64,000 nucleotides of DNA from CAZWCX01 sp964632945. GTDB taxonomy: Bacteria; Planctomycetota; MHYJ01; WSZJ01; CAZWCX01. The translations under genes were made by a program, and so were the position numbers. The notes beneath the pieces are model-generated. The model did no database searches. It was given only the letters and a program-made list of their open reading frames with translations, and was not told the origin of the DNA. Positions 1 through 8,674 of the stretch are shown here, piece by piece; the first letter of the stretch is position 1; each line of letters opens with the position of its first letter. The DNA lies in the NCBI GenBank assembly GCA_964632945.1, contig CAZWCX010000027.1:1-64000 (forward strand), written 5' to 3'.

Positions 1-4
1 CGGG

Positions 5-48
5 CGGATTTTTCACGAAGCCGCTGGCGCGGCTTCATGAATAATCCG
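5..48. repeat. REP-like palindrome, copy 1 (downstream of terC)
   Basis: Two 20-base arms (5-24 and 29-48) pair at 18 of 20 positions around the loop TGGC; the core is GAAGCCGC/GCGGCTTC. It lies directly after the minus-strand TerC stop codon, so it could act as a 3' hairpin, but there is no T-run typical of an intrinsic terminator. The same element recurs at 39852-39895 and 40015-40055 with the outer CGGAT/ATCCG blocks conserved, so it is an interspersed repeat and not a private terminator. Confidence 0.8.
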
Positions 49-50
49 GG

Positions 51-1037
51 CTAGGACGCGTCCGGCCTTCCGGCTTTCGTCATCCCGGGAGCCACCGGTG
101 TCTCCGCCGGCGGTCTGGCGACGGGCCGGAGCAAGGAAGCCACCACCGCGCCTCCGAGCAATGCGGCGACCACCGCCAGGGACAGGGCGATCGGAATCTT
201 GTACAGGTCCACGATCAGCATCTTCACGCCCACGAACACCAGCACCAGCGCGAGGCCGACCTTCAAATAGTGGAACTGGTCCATCATCCCGGCGAGCGCG
301 AAGTAGAGGGCCCGCAACCCCAGGATGGCGAAGATGTTCGAGGTGTAGACGATGAAGGGGTCGGAGGTGATCGCGAAGATGGCGGGAATCGAGTCGACCG
401 CGAACACGAGATCCGTCGCCTCGATGGTGACCAGCACCAGCAGCAACGGGGTCGCGTGAAGTCGACCGGACTCCTTCACGAGGAAGGCGGCGCCGCGATA
501 CTCGGAAACGGAGGGGATCGCCCGGCGGAACAGGCGCAGCACCGGATTGCGTTCCGGATGGATCTCTTCATCCCGATGAATGAGGAGTTTGACGCCGGTC
601 ACCACCAGGAACCCGCCGAAGAGGTAGATGACCCAGTGGAAGGTCTGGAGCAACGCGGCGCCGAGCACGATGAAGATCGCGCGCATGATCAGCGCGCCCA
701 CGATCCCCCAGAACAAGACACGGTGCTGGAGCGCGGCGGGAACGGAAAAGTAGGTGAAGATGACGATGAAAACGAAGATGTTGTCGACCGAGAGGGCTTT
801 CTCGATCACGTAACCGGTCAGGAATTCCAACGCCTTCACCGGCCCGAACCAGTGCCAGACCCCGGCGTTGAACAGGAGGGCCAGGGCGACCCAGACCGCG
901 GTCCAGATCAGCGCCTCCCGCGTCCGCACCTCGTGCGCCTTGCGATGGAAGACGCCGAGGTCGAGGGCAAGCATCGCCAGGACGAAGAGCGTGAAGCCGA
1001 TCCAAAGGGCGGGCGTCCCGACGCTTTCCCCGGGCAT
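51..1037 (-). CDS. TerC/Alx family integral membrane protein
   Basis: A 328-residue polytopic membrane protein with the TerC family signature: an N-terminal helix ending in LDLGVFHRK, acidic intramembrane motifs VIEKALSVDN and EATDLVFAVDSIPAIF, and further helices up to a proline-rich tail. Family members (E. coli Alx, TerC) are linked to manganese export, alkaline-pH induction and tellurite resistance; the exact substrate cannot be read here. The ATG at 1037 lies 2 bases after the stop of the carbonic anhydrase gene, so the two are almost certainly co-transcribed. With the divergent NhaR-type regulator this suggests pH or cation homeostasis. The TAG stop lies in a CTAG that borders a palindromic repeat. 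Confidence 0.9.
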   Translation of the reverse strand: MPGESVGTPALWIGFTLFVLAMLALDLGVFHRKAHEVRTREALIWTAVWVALALLFNAGVWHWFGPVKALEFLTGYVIEKALSVDNIFVFIVIFTYFSVPAALQHRVLFWGIVGALIMRAIFIVLGAALLQTFHWVIYLFGGFLVVTGVKLLIHRDEEIHPERNPVLRLFRRAIPSVSEYRGAAFLVKESGRLHATPLLLVLVTIEATDLVFAVDSIPAIFAITSDPFIVYTSNIFAILGLRALYFALAGMMDQFHYLKVGLALVLVFVGVKMLIVDLYKIPIALSLAVVAALLGGAVVASLLRPVARPPAETPVAPGMTKAGRPDAS

Positions 1038-1039
1038 GC

Positions 1040-1582
1040 CTAATCTTCCCTCACATGGTGCAGGAGTCCGCTGGCCAGATCATACATCAAGGGAGCAACC
1101 GTGACACGAGGATATCGCTCCCGCAGGCGCTTCGCCTCGGAACGGACGAATTCGATCGGGTCCACGATCTCGAACATCGGCGCGTACTGGTCGAAATGGC
1201 GCGCCGCCTCATCTGGACTCCAGCCGCCGTGGTCGACCAGACCCGCGACGAATTCTTCGCGACGGGAGGCGAGCCCGACCATGCCGCAGCGGTCATGTCC
1301 CATGAGGCAGATGGCGCGCACTCCCCCCACCGCGATCGCGTAGGAAACCTTGAATTCGATCCGCCGCAGGTTGGCGCCGCCGGAGCGCAGAATGTAGGCG
1401 AAGTTGTCGGGGATGCGGAGGACCTTCCGGTGGTCCATGCACATCCCGATCAGCAGCTCCGCCCGCGCGTAGGTGCGGTGGGGAACCCCCAGGTTGTGGT
1501 AGGCGAGCAGGTCGCCGACCGGCGTGTTCCGGAACGCGGGCAGGATGTCCTCGAGGGCTTCGACCGGCAGCAGGCGGGTCAT
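1040..1582 (-). CDS. beta-carbonic anhydrase-like protein
   Basis: 181 residues from the ATG at 1582, chosen over an upstream in-frame start at 1690 because GGAGA precedes it by about 7 bases and family similarity begins there. It carries the beta-class zinc site: C48-M-D50-H-R52 (the CxDxR motif) and H96-x-x-C99 in the GHDRCG block. The expected activity is reversible CO2 hydration to bicarbonate in the cytoplasm. It is shorter than typical beta-carbonic anhydrases (about 200-220), with a compact C-terminal half. It forms a two-gene operon with the TerC gene and diverges from nhaR. Confidence 0.82.
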   Translation of the reverse strand: MTRLLPVEALEDILPAFRNTPVGDLLAYHNLGVPHRTYARAELLIGMCMDHRKVLRIPDNFAYILRSGGANLRRIEFKVSYAIAVGGVRAICLMGHDRCGMVGLASRREEFVAGLVDHGGWSPDEAARHFDQYAPMFEIVDPIEFVRSEAKRLRERYPRVTVAPLMYDLASGLLHHVRED

Positions 1583-1720
1583 GATCGGGTCTCCATCAGC
1601 GACGCGGGCTGCGGGCGCCGCGCTCGGCGCCCGCTCCGGGACCAACGGCGGACGATTCTCTCCGGGCCCCTGGAGATCCGTCCCGGCCAAGCCCCGGGAT
1701 CCTACCCCGGGCCTCCTGGC

Positions 1721-1772
1721 ATCGTAAAATACGATATTTCGATTTGACTCTTAGATTCCTTCTATGTATTTT
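1721..1772 (+). promoter_or_regulatory. Divergent AT-rich control region and leaderless nhaR promoter
   Basis: TTGACT (1744-1749), a 17-base spacer and TATTTT (1767-1772) stand 8 bases before the nhaR ATG, so transcription should start at or beside the start codon; no Shine-Dalgarno is present. Just upstream lie the interleaved dyads ATCGTA-AAA-TACGAT (1721-1735) and AAATA-CGA-TATTT (1727-1739), plausible binding sites for a LysR-type protein acting on itself and on the divergent carbonic anhydrase/TerC operon. The patch is strikingly AT-rich against its surroundings. Confidence 0.6.
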
Positions 1773-1780
1773 CGACGGCC

Positions 1781-2673
<893 letters not shown>

Positions 2674-2677
<4 letters not shown>

Positions 2678-2712
2678 CGGGTCTCCAAACTTGAGATCCT
2701 GGGTTCGCCCAA
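2674..2712. repeat. Solo end of a MITE-like repeat at the nhaR stop codon
   Basis: From CTAG at 2674 about 38 bases match, with a handful of differences, the terminal repeat of the element at 26316-26483 (CTAGCGGGTCT then CTTGAGATCCT). No opposite inverted end is visible within the following 300 bases, so this is a lone or decayed end. The nhaR TAG stop (2675-2677) is inside the repeat's CTAG. The rest of 2678-3008 holds the promoter of the next gene and nothing else I recognise. Confidence 0.7.
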
Positions 2713-2848
2713 CAAGTCGAGGGAATTTCCGCAGCGGGAGGCGGGCGAAGATCCCCTTCCGCCCGGGAGGCGTGGATCGATTCCCCGGCCGGGCAGGCCT
2801 TGCGGTTCGCCTCGTCCCGTCCGCCGGGATCTCTTCCTCCGGAATCCC

Positions 2849-2878
2849 TTGTGGCGGGAGCGGCGGGAATCGTATGCT
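2849..2878 (+). promoter_or_regulatory. Promoter for the secreted metal-binding protein gene
   Basis: TTGTGG (2849-2854), an 18-base spacer and TATGCT (2873-2878), giving a leader of about 120 bases before the ATG at 3009. Confidence 0.4.
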
Positions 2879-3008
2879 CAAGGCTCTCGGGAGCCCCCTC
2901 CGGCCGGAGACGTCCGCGGGGGGCGGATTCAGGGCCGCCTCGATGCCGCGGACTGCGTCGGCGACGCCCTGACGGTGTCCCGGCCACCTTGAGTCGGAGC
3001 GAACCCCC

Positions 3009-3650
3009 ATGAAAACCTTCGCACTGCTCGGTTTGATCCTGTCCCTGGCCGCCGGCGCCGGATACGCCGACATGGGGATGAAGTTCACCGATCAGAGTAC
3101 GGCCGACGGCGTCTTTCGCGTGACCGGGAAAGTGGCGGAACCGACCATCTTCGCCAAGAAGGCGTCCAACTTCGAGTTCGACGTTACCCGTGGGAACGAG
3201 AAGATCACCGATGCGGCCGTCACCCTGACCTGCTACCTGATCGTCGACGGTTTCGTCTGCCCGACCGATACCGACGTCCAGTCGGAGAAGCCCGGCAAGT
3301 GCTCCAAGTGTCAGAGCGATTTCACGAACGGCCGGATCCGCAAGGCCACGAAGCCGGGCATCCGGCTGCCGTTCGCGAAATACGGGTACAACGGCAAGCT
3401 GGTCCTGGACAAGGTTGGGGAACACGTCGCCGAATTGAAGGTCGAGCCCGTGGATGCCCCCGCATTCACGGTGGCTTTCCCGTTCAACGCCGAGACCTGG
3501 GTCGAGCCCAAGAAGCACACCTGCCAGAGTTGCGGCGGCACCTACCCGGGCCCGGGCCATTGCAAGAAGTGCGGCATGGCCCTGATCGAGAAGGGCACCG
3601 AGGCCGAAACCAACAAGAAGGACCCGCACAAGCACGGCAAGAAGCACTGA
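3009..3650 (+). CDS. Secreted protein with two CxxC heavy-metal-binding motifs
   Basis: 213 residues with an N-terminal signal peptide (ending near AGAGYA). Around residues 85-105 a CPTD...GKCSKC segment resembles the small YHS-like heavy-metal-binding domain of copper/zinc export proteins. A second CQSC...GHCKKCG zinc-ribbon-like pair follows near residues 170-190, and the tail is His/Lys-rich (DPHKHGKKH). Between them is a beta-rich stretch of unknown family. Periplasmic metal binding is a reasonable inference; a specific metal is not. A GGAG sits about 9 bases before the ATG. Confidence 0.7.
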   Translation: MKTFALLGLILSLAAGAGYADMGMKFTDQSTADGVFRVTGKVAEPTIFAKKASNFEFDVTRGNEKITDAAVTLTCYLIVDGFVCPTDTDVQSEKPGKCSKCQSDFTNGRIRKATKPGIRLPFAKYGYNGKLVLDKVGEHVAELKVEPVDAPAFTVAFPFNAETWVEPKKHTCQSCGGTYPGPGHCKKCGMALIEKGTEAETNKKDPHKHGKKH

Positions 3651-3803
3651 CCGCGGACGCGTCCGAAGGTCAGCCGCCCGGCCGTACTGGGCGGTCGACT
3701 CGCCGCGCGACCGGCGCCCGATCCCGCTCCCCGGCGTCCGCTTCCCGGCGCCGGTGGATCGGCGCGGGCGCGGTGCCGGATCCCCCCCTTCCCGGATTCC
3801 CCG

Positions 3804-4607
3804 ATGCGACTTCCGACGCTGGCGCTGGCCGCGCTGACGCTCGCCGCGGCGGTCCGCGCGGAGGAGCCCGGCGCGCCGCAGGGCCTTCTCGTTCTGGTCG
3901 GCGGGGGAACGATCCCGCCTGCGGCCTTTGCGCGCATGGTCGAGCGCGTCGGCCGGGAGGCCCGGGTGGGGATCGTAACCGATGCATCGGAAGAGGCCGC
4001 CGGGGCCCTCGAGGCCGGCCGGGAACGGTGGGCGGCCGGCGGGTTCACCCGCCTCGAGCGGTTGCCGCTGGCCCCGGGACCGATCCCCGATTCTTTCCGC
4101 ATCGTCTACCTGGGCGGCGGCGACCAGGTGCGACTTCTCGAAGGAATCGACCGTGCCGGGGCGCGCGAAGCGCTCGTCCGGTTCCACGCGCGCGGCGGAA
4201 TCCTGGTGGGCAACTCGGCGGGCGCCGCCGTGCTCTGCCGCCGGAGCCTCACCGGACGCGGTTCCGCCGATGGATTGCGCGCGGGGGAGGTCGAGACGGT
4301 CCCCGGGCTGCCGGTCCTGGATGCAGTGGTCGACCAGCATTTCGTCGCCCGCAAGCGGTTTGGCCGGCTCCTGGCCGCGGTCCTCGACTCGGAACCGCGC
4401 CTCGGCATCGGCATCGACGAGGGGACCGCCGCTCTGGTCACGGAGGGCGCCGAATGGGAGGTCGTCGGCGCCGGCACGGTCACGCTCCTCGATGCCCGGG
4501 CGGCCCGCGTCGCGCCAACCGGAGCGGGCGAACCGCTGAGCGCCCGCGAGGTGATCGTTCACATCCTGCGCGCCGGCGACCGTTGGAGCCCGCGGCCGCC
4601 GCGCTGA
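3804..4607 (+). CDS. Secreted cyanophycinase-like peptidase (S51 superfamily)
   Basis: 267 residues with a signal peptide (MRLPTLALAALTLAAAVRA). The fold motifs of cyanophycinase/peptidase E are present: LVGGG near the mature N-terminus, YLGGGDQ, the nucleophile elbow GNSAGAA with the likely catalytic Ser138, then the DQHF and GIGIDEGTA blocks. Cyanophycinases hydrolyse multi-L-arginyl-poly-aspartate to beta-Asp-Arg; the signal peptide suggests the exported form that uses external polymer, though other beta-aspartyl or peptide substrates are possible. It stands alone, with no cyanophycin synthetase in view. Confidence 0.82.
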   Translation: MRLPTLALAALTLAAAVRAEEPGAPQGLLVLVGGGTIPPAAFARMVERVGREARVGIVTDASEEAAGALEAGRERWAAGGFTRLERLPLAPGPIPDSFRIVYLGGGDQVRLLEGIDRAGAREALVRFHARGGILVGNSAGAAVLCRRSLTGRGSADGLRAGEVETVPGLPVLDAVVDQHFVARKRFGRLLAAVLDSEPRLGIGIDEGTAALVTEGAEWEVVGAGTVTLLDARAARVAPTGAGEPLSAREVIVHILRAGDRWSPRPPR

Positions 4608-4662
4608 TGCCGGAGTCCCGCAACGAACGTTTCCCCGGATCCCACGAAAAGGAGACGGTGCC

Positions 4663-5136
4663 ATGGAAGAATCCCGCTGGTCCCGACAGGAATTCCTCGC
4701 CTTGCTCGCCGGCGCCGGCGCCGCCACCGCGGCGGCCGGACTGGCCGCGCCGAGCGCCGCGGCCCAGGACTCCCCCCGCAAGGGCTACGTCGTCGCCCTC
4801 ACCCACGCCCCCCAGGACGCGCACCGAATCATGCTCGGACTGGTGCTCGCCTCCAAATTGCCGGAGGGGGACAACCACCTCTGGTTCGCCATCGACGGGG
4901 GGCAGGTCTGCCTGCGGGAGCAGGCGGCCCGCATCACCTCTCCCCTGTTCAAGCCGTTCGGCACCGCCGCCGACGTCCTCGCGGAGGTCAAGAAACGCGG
5001 CGTCAAGGTCCACATCTGACCCTCGTGCGCCGAGTACTACCAGGTCCGCGGCGCGGTCGCGATCGAGGACCTGGACGAAAAGGGGCCGGACTGGATCCTG
5101 GCCCACACGGCGACCCACCATGTCGTGTGGTTTTGA
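4663..5136 (+). CDS. DsrE-family protein, candidate selenoprotein (UGA at 5017-5019)
   Basis: Conventional reading stops at the UGA (5017-5019) after 118 residues, in the middle of the DsrE-like domain. Reading through gives a 157-residue protein ending at the UGA at 5134-5136. The codon falls in VKVHI-U-PSCAEYY, where DsrE-family relatives often have a Cys-x-x-Cys motif, giving U119-x-x-C122. The downstream part keeps coding character and ends in a plausible family C-terminus. An export signal with a weak Tat-like motif (SRQEFL, then a long Ala-rich hydrophobic stretch to AAAQD) precedes the domain. A SECIS-like hairpin lies at 5040-5074. The likely role is a periplasmic thiol/selenol sulfur-transfer or redox protein. 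The alternatives are a TGC-to-TGA error or a fresh pseudogene. Confidence 0.75.
5040..5074 (+). promoter_or_regulatory. Putative bacterial SECIS element
   Basis: Inside the coding frame, an 8-bp perfect stem (5040-5047 with 5067-5074, CCAGGTCC/GGACCTGG) is followed by a G-A mismatch and an upper stem (5049-5051 with 5063-5065, one bulged A at 5062, then 5052-5054 with 5059-5061) closed by the tetraloop GGUC (5055-5058). E. coli fdhF SECIS has the same GGUC loop, and SelB contacts its G and U. The loop begins 35 nt after the UGA, within the range I recall for bacterial SECIS hairpins. The bulge is on the 3' side here, unlike the fdhF bulged U. Confidence 0.65.
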
Positions 5137-5164
5137 ACGTTTTCTCGCCAATCTCCCGTGCATT

Positions 5165-5205
5165 CCGAGAAGCCGCTTGCCCGCGAAGCGGTTTCGGGCT
5201 ATAAT
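5165..5205 (+). promoter_or_regulatory. Promoter with overlapping inverted repeat, pilin-JAMM gene 1
   Basis: TTGCCC (5177-5182), 17 bases and a perfect TATAAT (5200-5205) precede the gene at 5297, leaving a leader of about 85 nt. An imperfect inverted repeat (5165-5178 against 5186-5198; AGCCGCTT/AAGCGGTTTC) straddles the -35 box, as an operator would; its core also resembles the GAAGCCGC palindromes elsewhere in the window. Confidence 0.6.
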
Positions 5206-5217
5206 TACGCCCGGTTC

Positions 5218-5257
5218 GGGGCTGCGAGTCGTCCGCAAGGACGGTGGTCGCGGCCCC
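5218..5257 (+). promoter_or_regulatory. Structured leader hairpin with GNRA loop
   Basis: GGGGC (5218-5222) pairs with GCCCC (5253-5257) and GCGA (5224-5227) with TCGC (5248-5251), with a U-G pair between; an internal loop leads to a GTCC/GGAC stem capped by GCAA (5235-5238). It lies in the predicted 5' leader of the gene at 5297. I do not recognise a known riboswitch consensus. Confidence 0.35.
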
Positions 5258-5296
5258 ATTCCGTTTTCGGACCCCTTCCATTCGGGAGTCGACACC

Positions 5297-6307
5297 ATGC
5301 GGTCATTGCCCACCCATCGCCTCCGGCGCGGCGCGTCCGCGACCGAAATCATCCTCCTGATCTGCGGCATCGCCATCGCGTGTCTGATCGCGGTCACGGC
5401 GCTCGGCCGGAAGGTCAACCTCCTCGGGCGCGCCGCAACCAAGTCGCTCGACGACGGCACGGCCCGGCGGGCTCCCATGCCGGACATGACCGACCTGACC
5501 AATGAGTTCGCGCCCAGTTTCGCGGACCTCCAGGCCGGCCGCGGCGGCCCGTCGGTGCGCGTCGGCCCGCTCGGTCAGCGGCTCGACTCGCAGGCCGATT
5601 TCTACGCCAATCCGGCGCGCGACCCGCGTTCCCAGCAGACGCTCGACCAGATCATCGGCGGCAACCCCGCGGGCAATCCCAATACCGTCCCCCTGGCCGA
5701 CTTCCCGGCGACGATCGTCCTTCCGGCCGGGATCGAGTCGGTCAACGACACACTCCTCGCCCAGCAGCATGCGCAGCAGCTGAACAACCCGGCCGTCGCC
5801 GCGACCGAGCAGGGGGCCGTCATCATCCGGCGCCCGGATGGGACCCTCGTGGCCGTCCCGGGGAACAACCCCGGCAATGCGGGTTCGTGGAATCCGAACT
5901 TCAACGCCGCGGGCCCGAATGACGTGGTCGTGGGCGACATCCACATCCATCCTCCGGTCGGGCAGCCGGGGTTCCTCCCCGGCGGGTTCAGCGATGGGGA
6001 CTTCAATGCCGGTCTGTTCGCCCAGGGACCGGCGCAGCCCGCGACCGCCACCCAAGGGGCGGTGTCCGAGAGCGTCCTCATCATGCGCACCGGCGATACG
6101 GTCTACGTCGCGATCCGGACCGCCAACACGGTAGCCCTGACGCCGGCGCAGGTCACCAGCATCTTCGGCACGGCGCAGCAGGACGCGCTCGACAATGGCG
6201 CATCCCCGGAGGAGGCGATCTTCGCCGCCAATCGCGCGGTCGCCGAGGCGGGCGGACTGGCTCTTTATCGCGGCCGGGCAGGCGAACCGGTGCGGCGCGT
6301 CCACTAG
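5297..6307 (+). CDS. Pilin-like protein with C-terminal JAMM/DUF4329-like domain (paralogue 1)
   Basis: 336 residues. The N-terminus has a class III prepilin-type signal: basic residues, then G-ASATE with Glu at +5 of the predicted cleavage site, then a single hydrophobic helix to about residue 33. A linker with AATKSLDDG and proline-rich text follows. From about residue 165 there is a JAB/JAMM-like domain with the full metal motif: E171, H216-x-H218, S232-x-x-D235. JAMM domains are zinc metallopeptidases or their inactive relatives; DUF4329 forms occur in polymorphic toxins. No pilus assembly genes are nearby. The gene at 34609-35607 is a clear paralogue (same RGAS..E signal, AAT[KR]S[LI]DDG linker and motif spacing). 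It is followed 30 bases later by a secreted-protein gene. Confidence 0.72.
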   Translation: MRSLPTHRLRRGASATEIILLICGIAIACLIAVTALGRKVNLLGRAATKSLDDGTARRAPMPDMTDLTNEFAPSFADLQAGRGGPSVRVGPLGQRLDSQADFYANPARDPRSQQTLDQIIGGNPAGNPNTVPLADFPATIVLPAGIESVNDTLLAQQHAQQLNNPAVAATEQGAVIIRRPDGTLVAVPGNNPGNAGSWNPNFNAAGPNDVVVGDIHIHPPVGQPGFLPGGFSDGDFNAGLFAQGPAQPATATQGAVSESVLIMRTGDTVYVAIRTANTVALTPAQVTSIFGTAQQDALDNGASPEEAIFAANRAVAEAGGLALYRGRAGEPVRRVH

Positions 6308-6337
6308 CGAATCGGGTCCGGGTGAGGAGGGGGTTCG

Positions 6338-8068
6338 ATGAGGGGTACCCTTGTCTGCGCATTTGTCCTGGCGCTTTGGGGCGCGGGTGTCGTGACGCCC
6401 GCCCAGGAGCCGGGCTTCCTGCTGGAATACCGCAGGGTTCGACCCTCCGGGGAGGAGATCGAACTCGCGGTCGACGCCGCAGGCGTGGTGACCGGATCCG
6501 TGCGACCGGTCGGCGCGGCCGGCCCCGGCGAAAAGCAGGTCCTGGACGTGATCCTGCCGCTCGACCCCGCCCTCCCCCGTCTCCTGCGCGCGGCGGGATT
6601 CTGGGAGGGGACGCCTGCGGCCGCGACTGCGGGCTCGACCGTGCGGATCCACGTCCAGGAGGGAACCGAAGTCCGCACGGTGGCCGGGAGCGACGCCGAC
6701 CTGGCCGCCGGTTCACCGCTGGCGGGCTGGGCGGGCGCGTGCGAGGTTCTCACCGGCGCAGCGCTCGCGCTGGCCCGCGGCTGGCGGGCGCGCGGCGAAG
6801 CGCTCGAGAAGGCCGGACAGGGCGAGGCCGCCGCGGAGGCGTACGTCGAAGGAATCGCCCGGGTGCCCCGGGTCTTTTCCGTTCGCGGCCCCAATCCCAG
6901 AACCCAGGTCGAACACTTCCGGAAAAACAGCCCACCGGGAGAACTCGCATCACACATCCGCTACGTGTTCGAGTCCGAAATCGGTCTCGTCGCCCAGACC
7001 CTCGAGCGGGGCGAGCAGGCGCGCTGCGCGCCGGAGGAGCGCCTGTGGCCGGATGACGGACATCCCGGGTGGCCGTGGGACGAAAAGGCGATCCCGTCGG
7101 ACTGGGAGATCGAACGCCTGAGCCCCCGCGAGGAACCGACCCCCGGGCCCCGCGACGCCCGGCCCAACGCCGGGGACTCCCCGGCCGAGGGGGGGAAGAC
7201 CGACTGGAGCGCCGTCGCGGGACTCGGCGCTCCGCTCGGAACCCTGACCGTCGGCAGCGCCCCGGCAGGCACCGCCGTCGAATTCGAGTTCGCCTGGGGC
7301 GAGAGCGCCGGTGACCCGGGATGGTCGGAACGGCTGGAGCGGCACGTCGCGCAAAGTGGCGCGCGCAGGGTCCGGACGCTGCAGTACCGGCGGCCGACGC
7401 GGCGCCTGATCGACGTGCTCGCGCGTCGCGGCGGCGACCTCGAGCGTTGGGTCGTCGTCCAGTCGGGCAAGAACGTCGCTCTCGTCCGCGCGACCGGCCG
7501 CCTGGCCGCGATGCGCGCCGCCGCGCCCGACCTGGTGCGCGTCCTCGCCTCGCTCGAGCCCCAACCGCCGGGGGCCCACTGCGCCGCCGAAGCGAGGCGC
7601 GAAACCGCGCTCGTCGCCGACCGCTCGGTGCGGTTCGAGCTGCCCGCGGACTGGACGGAACAGCCCGCGCCGGGCGCACCGCGCAAGTCCGCGTTCGTCG
7701 ATGCCCGCCCTCCGGACGCCGATGCGTCTCTGCGCCTGGCGCTCCGCGTGGTCGGCGAACCCCTTCTCTTCAACCCCGGCGCCTTCTGGAAGTCGGTCGT
7801 CCGTCCGGGCCCCGACGCCGCCTGTGCGGGGCTCCCGCAGACGAGCGAATCGATCGCGCGCGTCCGCTCTCTCGGTTGCGGCTGGGCGGACCTGACGCTC
7901 GTACGCGTGCCGTTCGGCGCGGAGGTGCTGCCGGTGATCACCTTCGCGCTCGCCGGTCCGGAGCGCGTGGTGGCCGGGGCCGTCGTCTGCGGCCGGGACG
8001 ACCCTGCGCTGATCGCGCGTGCCCGCGCCCTCGCCGAGCAGATCGCGGGCAGCGCGACGGCCGAGTGA
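6338..8068 (+). CDS. Secreted protein of unknown function, partner of pilin-JAMM 1
   Basis: 576 residues with a signal peptide ending near TPAQ. The first 110 mature residues are a beta-rich segment (FLLEYRRVRPSGEEI...) loosely resembling in pattern the start of the protein at 33763-34599, which sits in the same position behind the second pilin-JAMM gene. A tetratricopeptide-like helical pair follows (about residues 140-185), then a second half with SVRFELPADWTEQP, reminiscent of small outer-membrane-associated beta-sandwich modules. I cannot assign a family. The GAGGAGG ribosome-binding site is strong and the gene is probably co-transcribed with the pilin-JAMM gene. Confidence 0.6.
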   Translation: MRGTLVCAFVLALWGAGVVTPAQEPGFLLEYRRVRPSGEEIELAVDAAGVVTGSVRPVGAAGPGEKQVLDVILPLDPALPRLLRAAGFWEGTPAAATAGSTVRIHVQEGTEVRTVAGSDADLAAGSPLAGWAGACEVLTGAALALARGWRARGEALEKAGQGEAAAEAYVEGIARVPRVFSVRGPNPRTQVEHFRKNSPPGELASHIRYVFESEIGLVAQTLERGEQARCAPEERLWPDDGHPGWPWDEKAIPSDWEIERLSPREEPTPGPRDARPNAGDSPAEGGKTDWSAVAGLGAPLGTLTVGSAPAGTAVEFEFAWGESAGDPGWSERLERHVAQSGARRVRTLQYRRPTRRLIDVLARRGGDLERWVVVQSGKNVALVRATGRLAAMRAAAPDLVRVLASLEPQPPGAHCAAEARRETALVADRSVRFELPADWTEQPAPGAPRKSAFVDARPPDADASLRLALRVVGEPLLFNPGAFWKSVVRPGPDAACAGLPQTSESIARVRSLGCGWADLTLVRVPFGAEVLPVITFALAGPERVVAGAVVCGRDDPALIARARALAEQIAGSATAE

Positions 8069-8184
8069 TCCTCGACGTCGCGGCGCAGGGATGCCCGGGG
8101 AATCCGGAACCCGTTTCCACCCCGGGTTGCGCCGCCGTCGACCCCGGGGTAGAATGCCGAATGTCCCCTCGGTGGAGATCCCCC

Positions 8185-8634
8185 GTGCTCGAACGACTCC
8201 AACGCCTCCTTCGCAGCTGGGTGGGCGCCGTCGTCGATCAGGTCGGCGGCTCCACCCCGACGCCCGACGCGCCGGCCGCCCGGGAGCAGGACCGTCCCGC
8301 CCGACCTGACGGGCCGGGCCGCGGCGAATCTGCCGCCGCGCCACCCGCTGTGGAAGACCCCACGCCCGGCGATCTGGACCGGCAATACGAAGCGCTGGAG
8401 AGCCGGCGGCTCCTGGAGGAGATTCGCCGCGGCGGAGATCCGGCCGGTGCCTCCCCGACCGCATCGCCCCCGCCCTCGGCGGCCCCGGCGCCCGCAGGGC
8501 GCGTGGAGAAGACCATCGGACCCGCATCCGACCCCGCGCGTCCGCCGGCAACGGCCCCGCCGCGGGTCGAAAAAACGATCGGACCCGCAAGCCCTGCCCC
8601 GAAACGCGAGGACTCGACGCCCGAAGCCTCCTGA
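8185..8634 (+). CDS. Hypothetical protein with VEKTIGPAS repeats
   Basis: 149 residues from the GTG at 8185, preferred because GGAG stands 7 bases upstream; an in-frame ATG at 8161 would add 8 residues without a ribosome-binding site. The N-terminus is an amphipathic helix (LERLQRLLRSWVGAVVDQV), followed by Pro/Ala-rich disordered text, an acidic helical patch (DLDRQYEALESRRLLEEI), and two copies of RVEKTIGPAS separated by a Pro-rich spacer. The repeat looks like a short linear binding or phosphorylation motif. Function unknown. It is followed by the small membrane protein gene at 8675. Confidence 0.5.
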   Translation: MLERLQRLLRSWVGAVVDQVGGSTPTPDAPAAREQDRPARPDGPGRGESAAAPPAVEDPTPGDLDRQYEALESRRLLEEIRRGGDPAGASPTASPPPSAAPAPAGRVEKTIGPASDPARPPATAPPRVEKTIGPASPAPKREDSTPEAS

Positions 8635-8674
8635 CCGAACCTGACCTGCCCACGCACCATCGGAGCAACTCGCC

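Noticed and set aside
5218..5257. Leader hairpin considered as a c-di-GMP-I riboswitch
   Set aside because: The GNRA loop fits, but the conserved GGCAAACC-type core and second hairpin of that class are absent.
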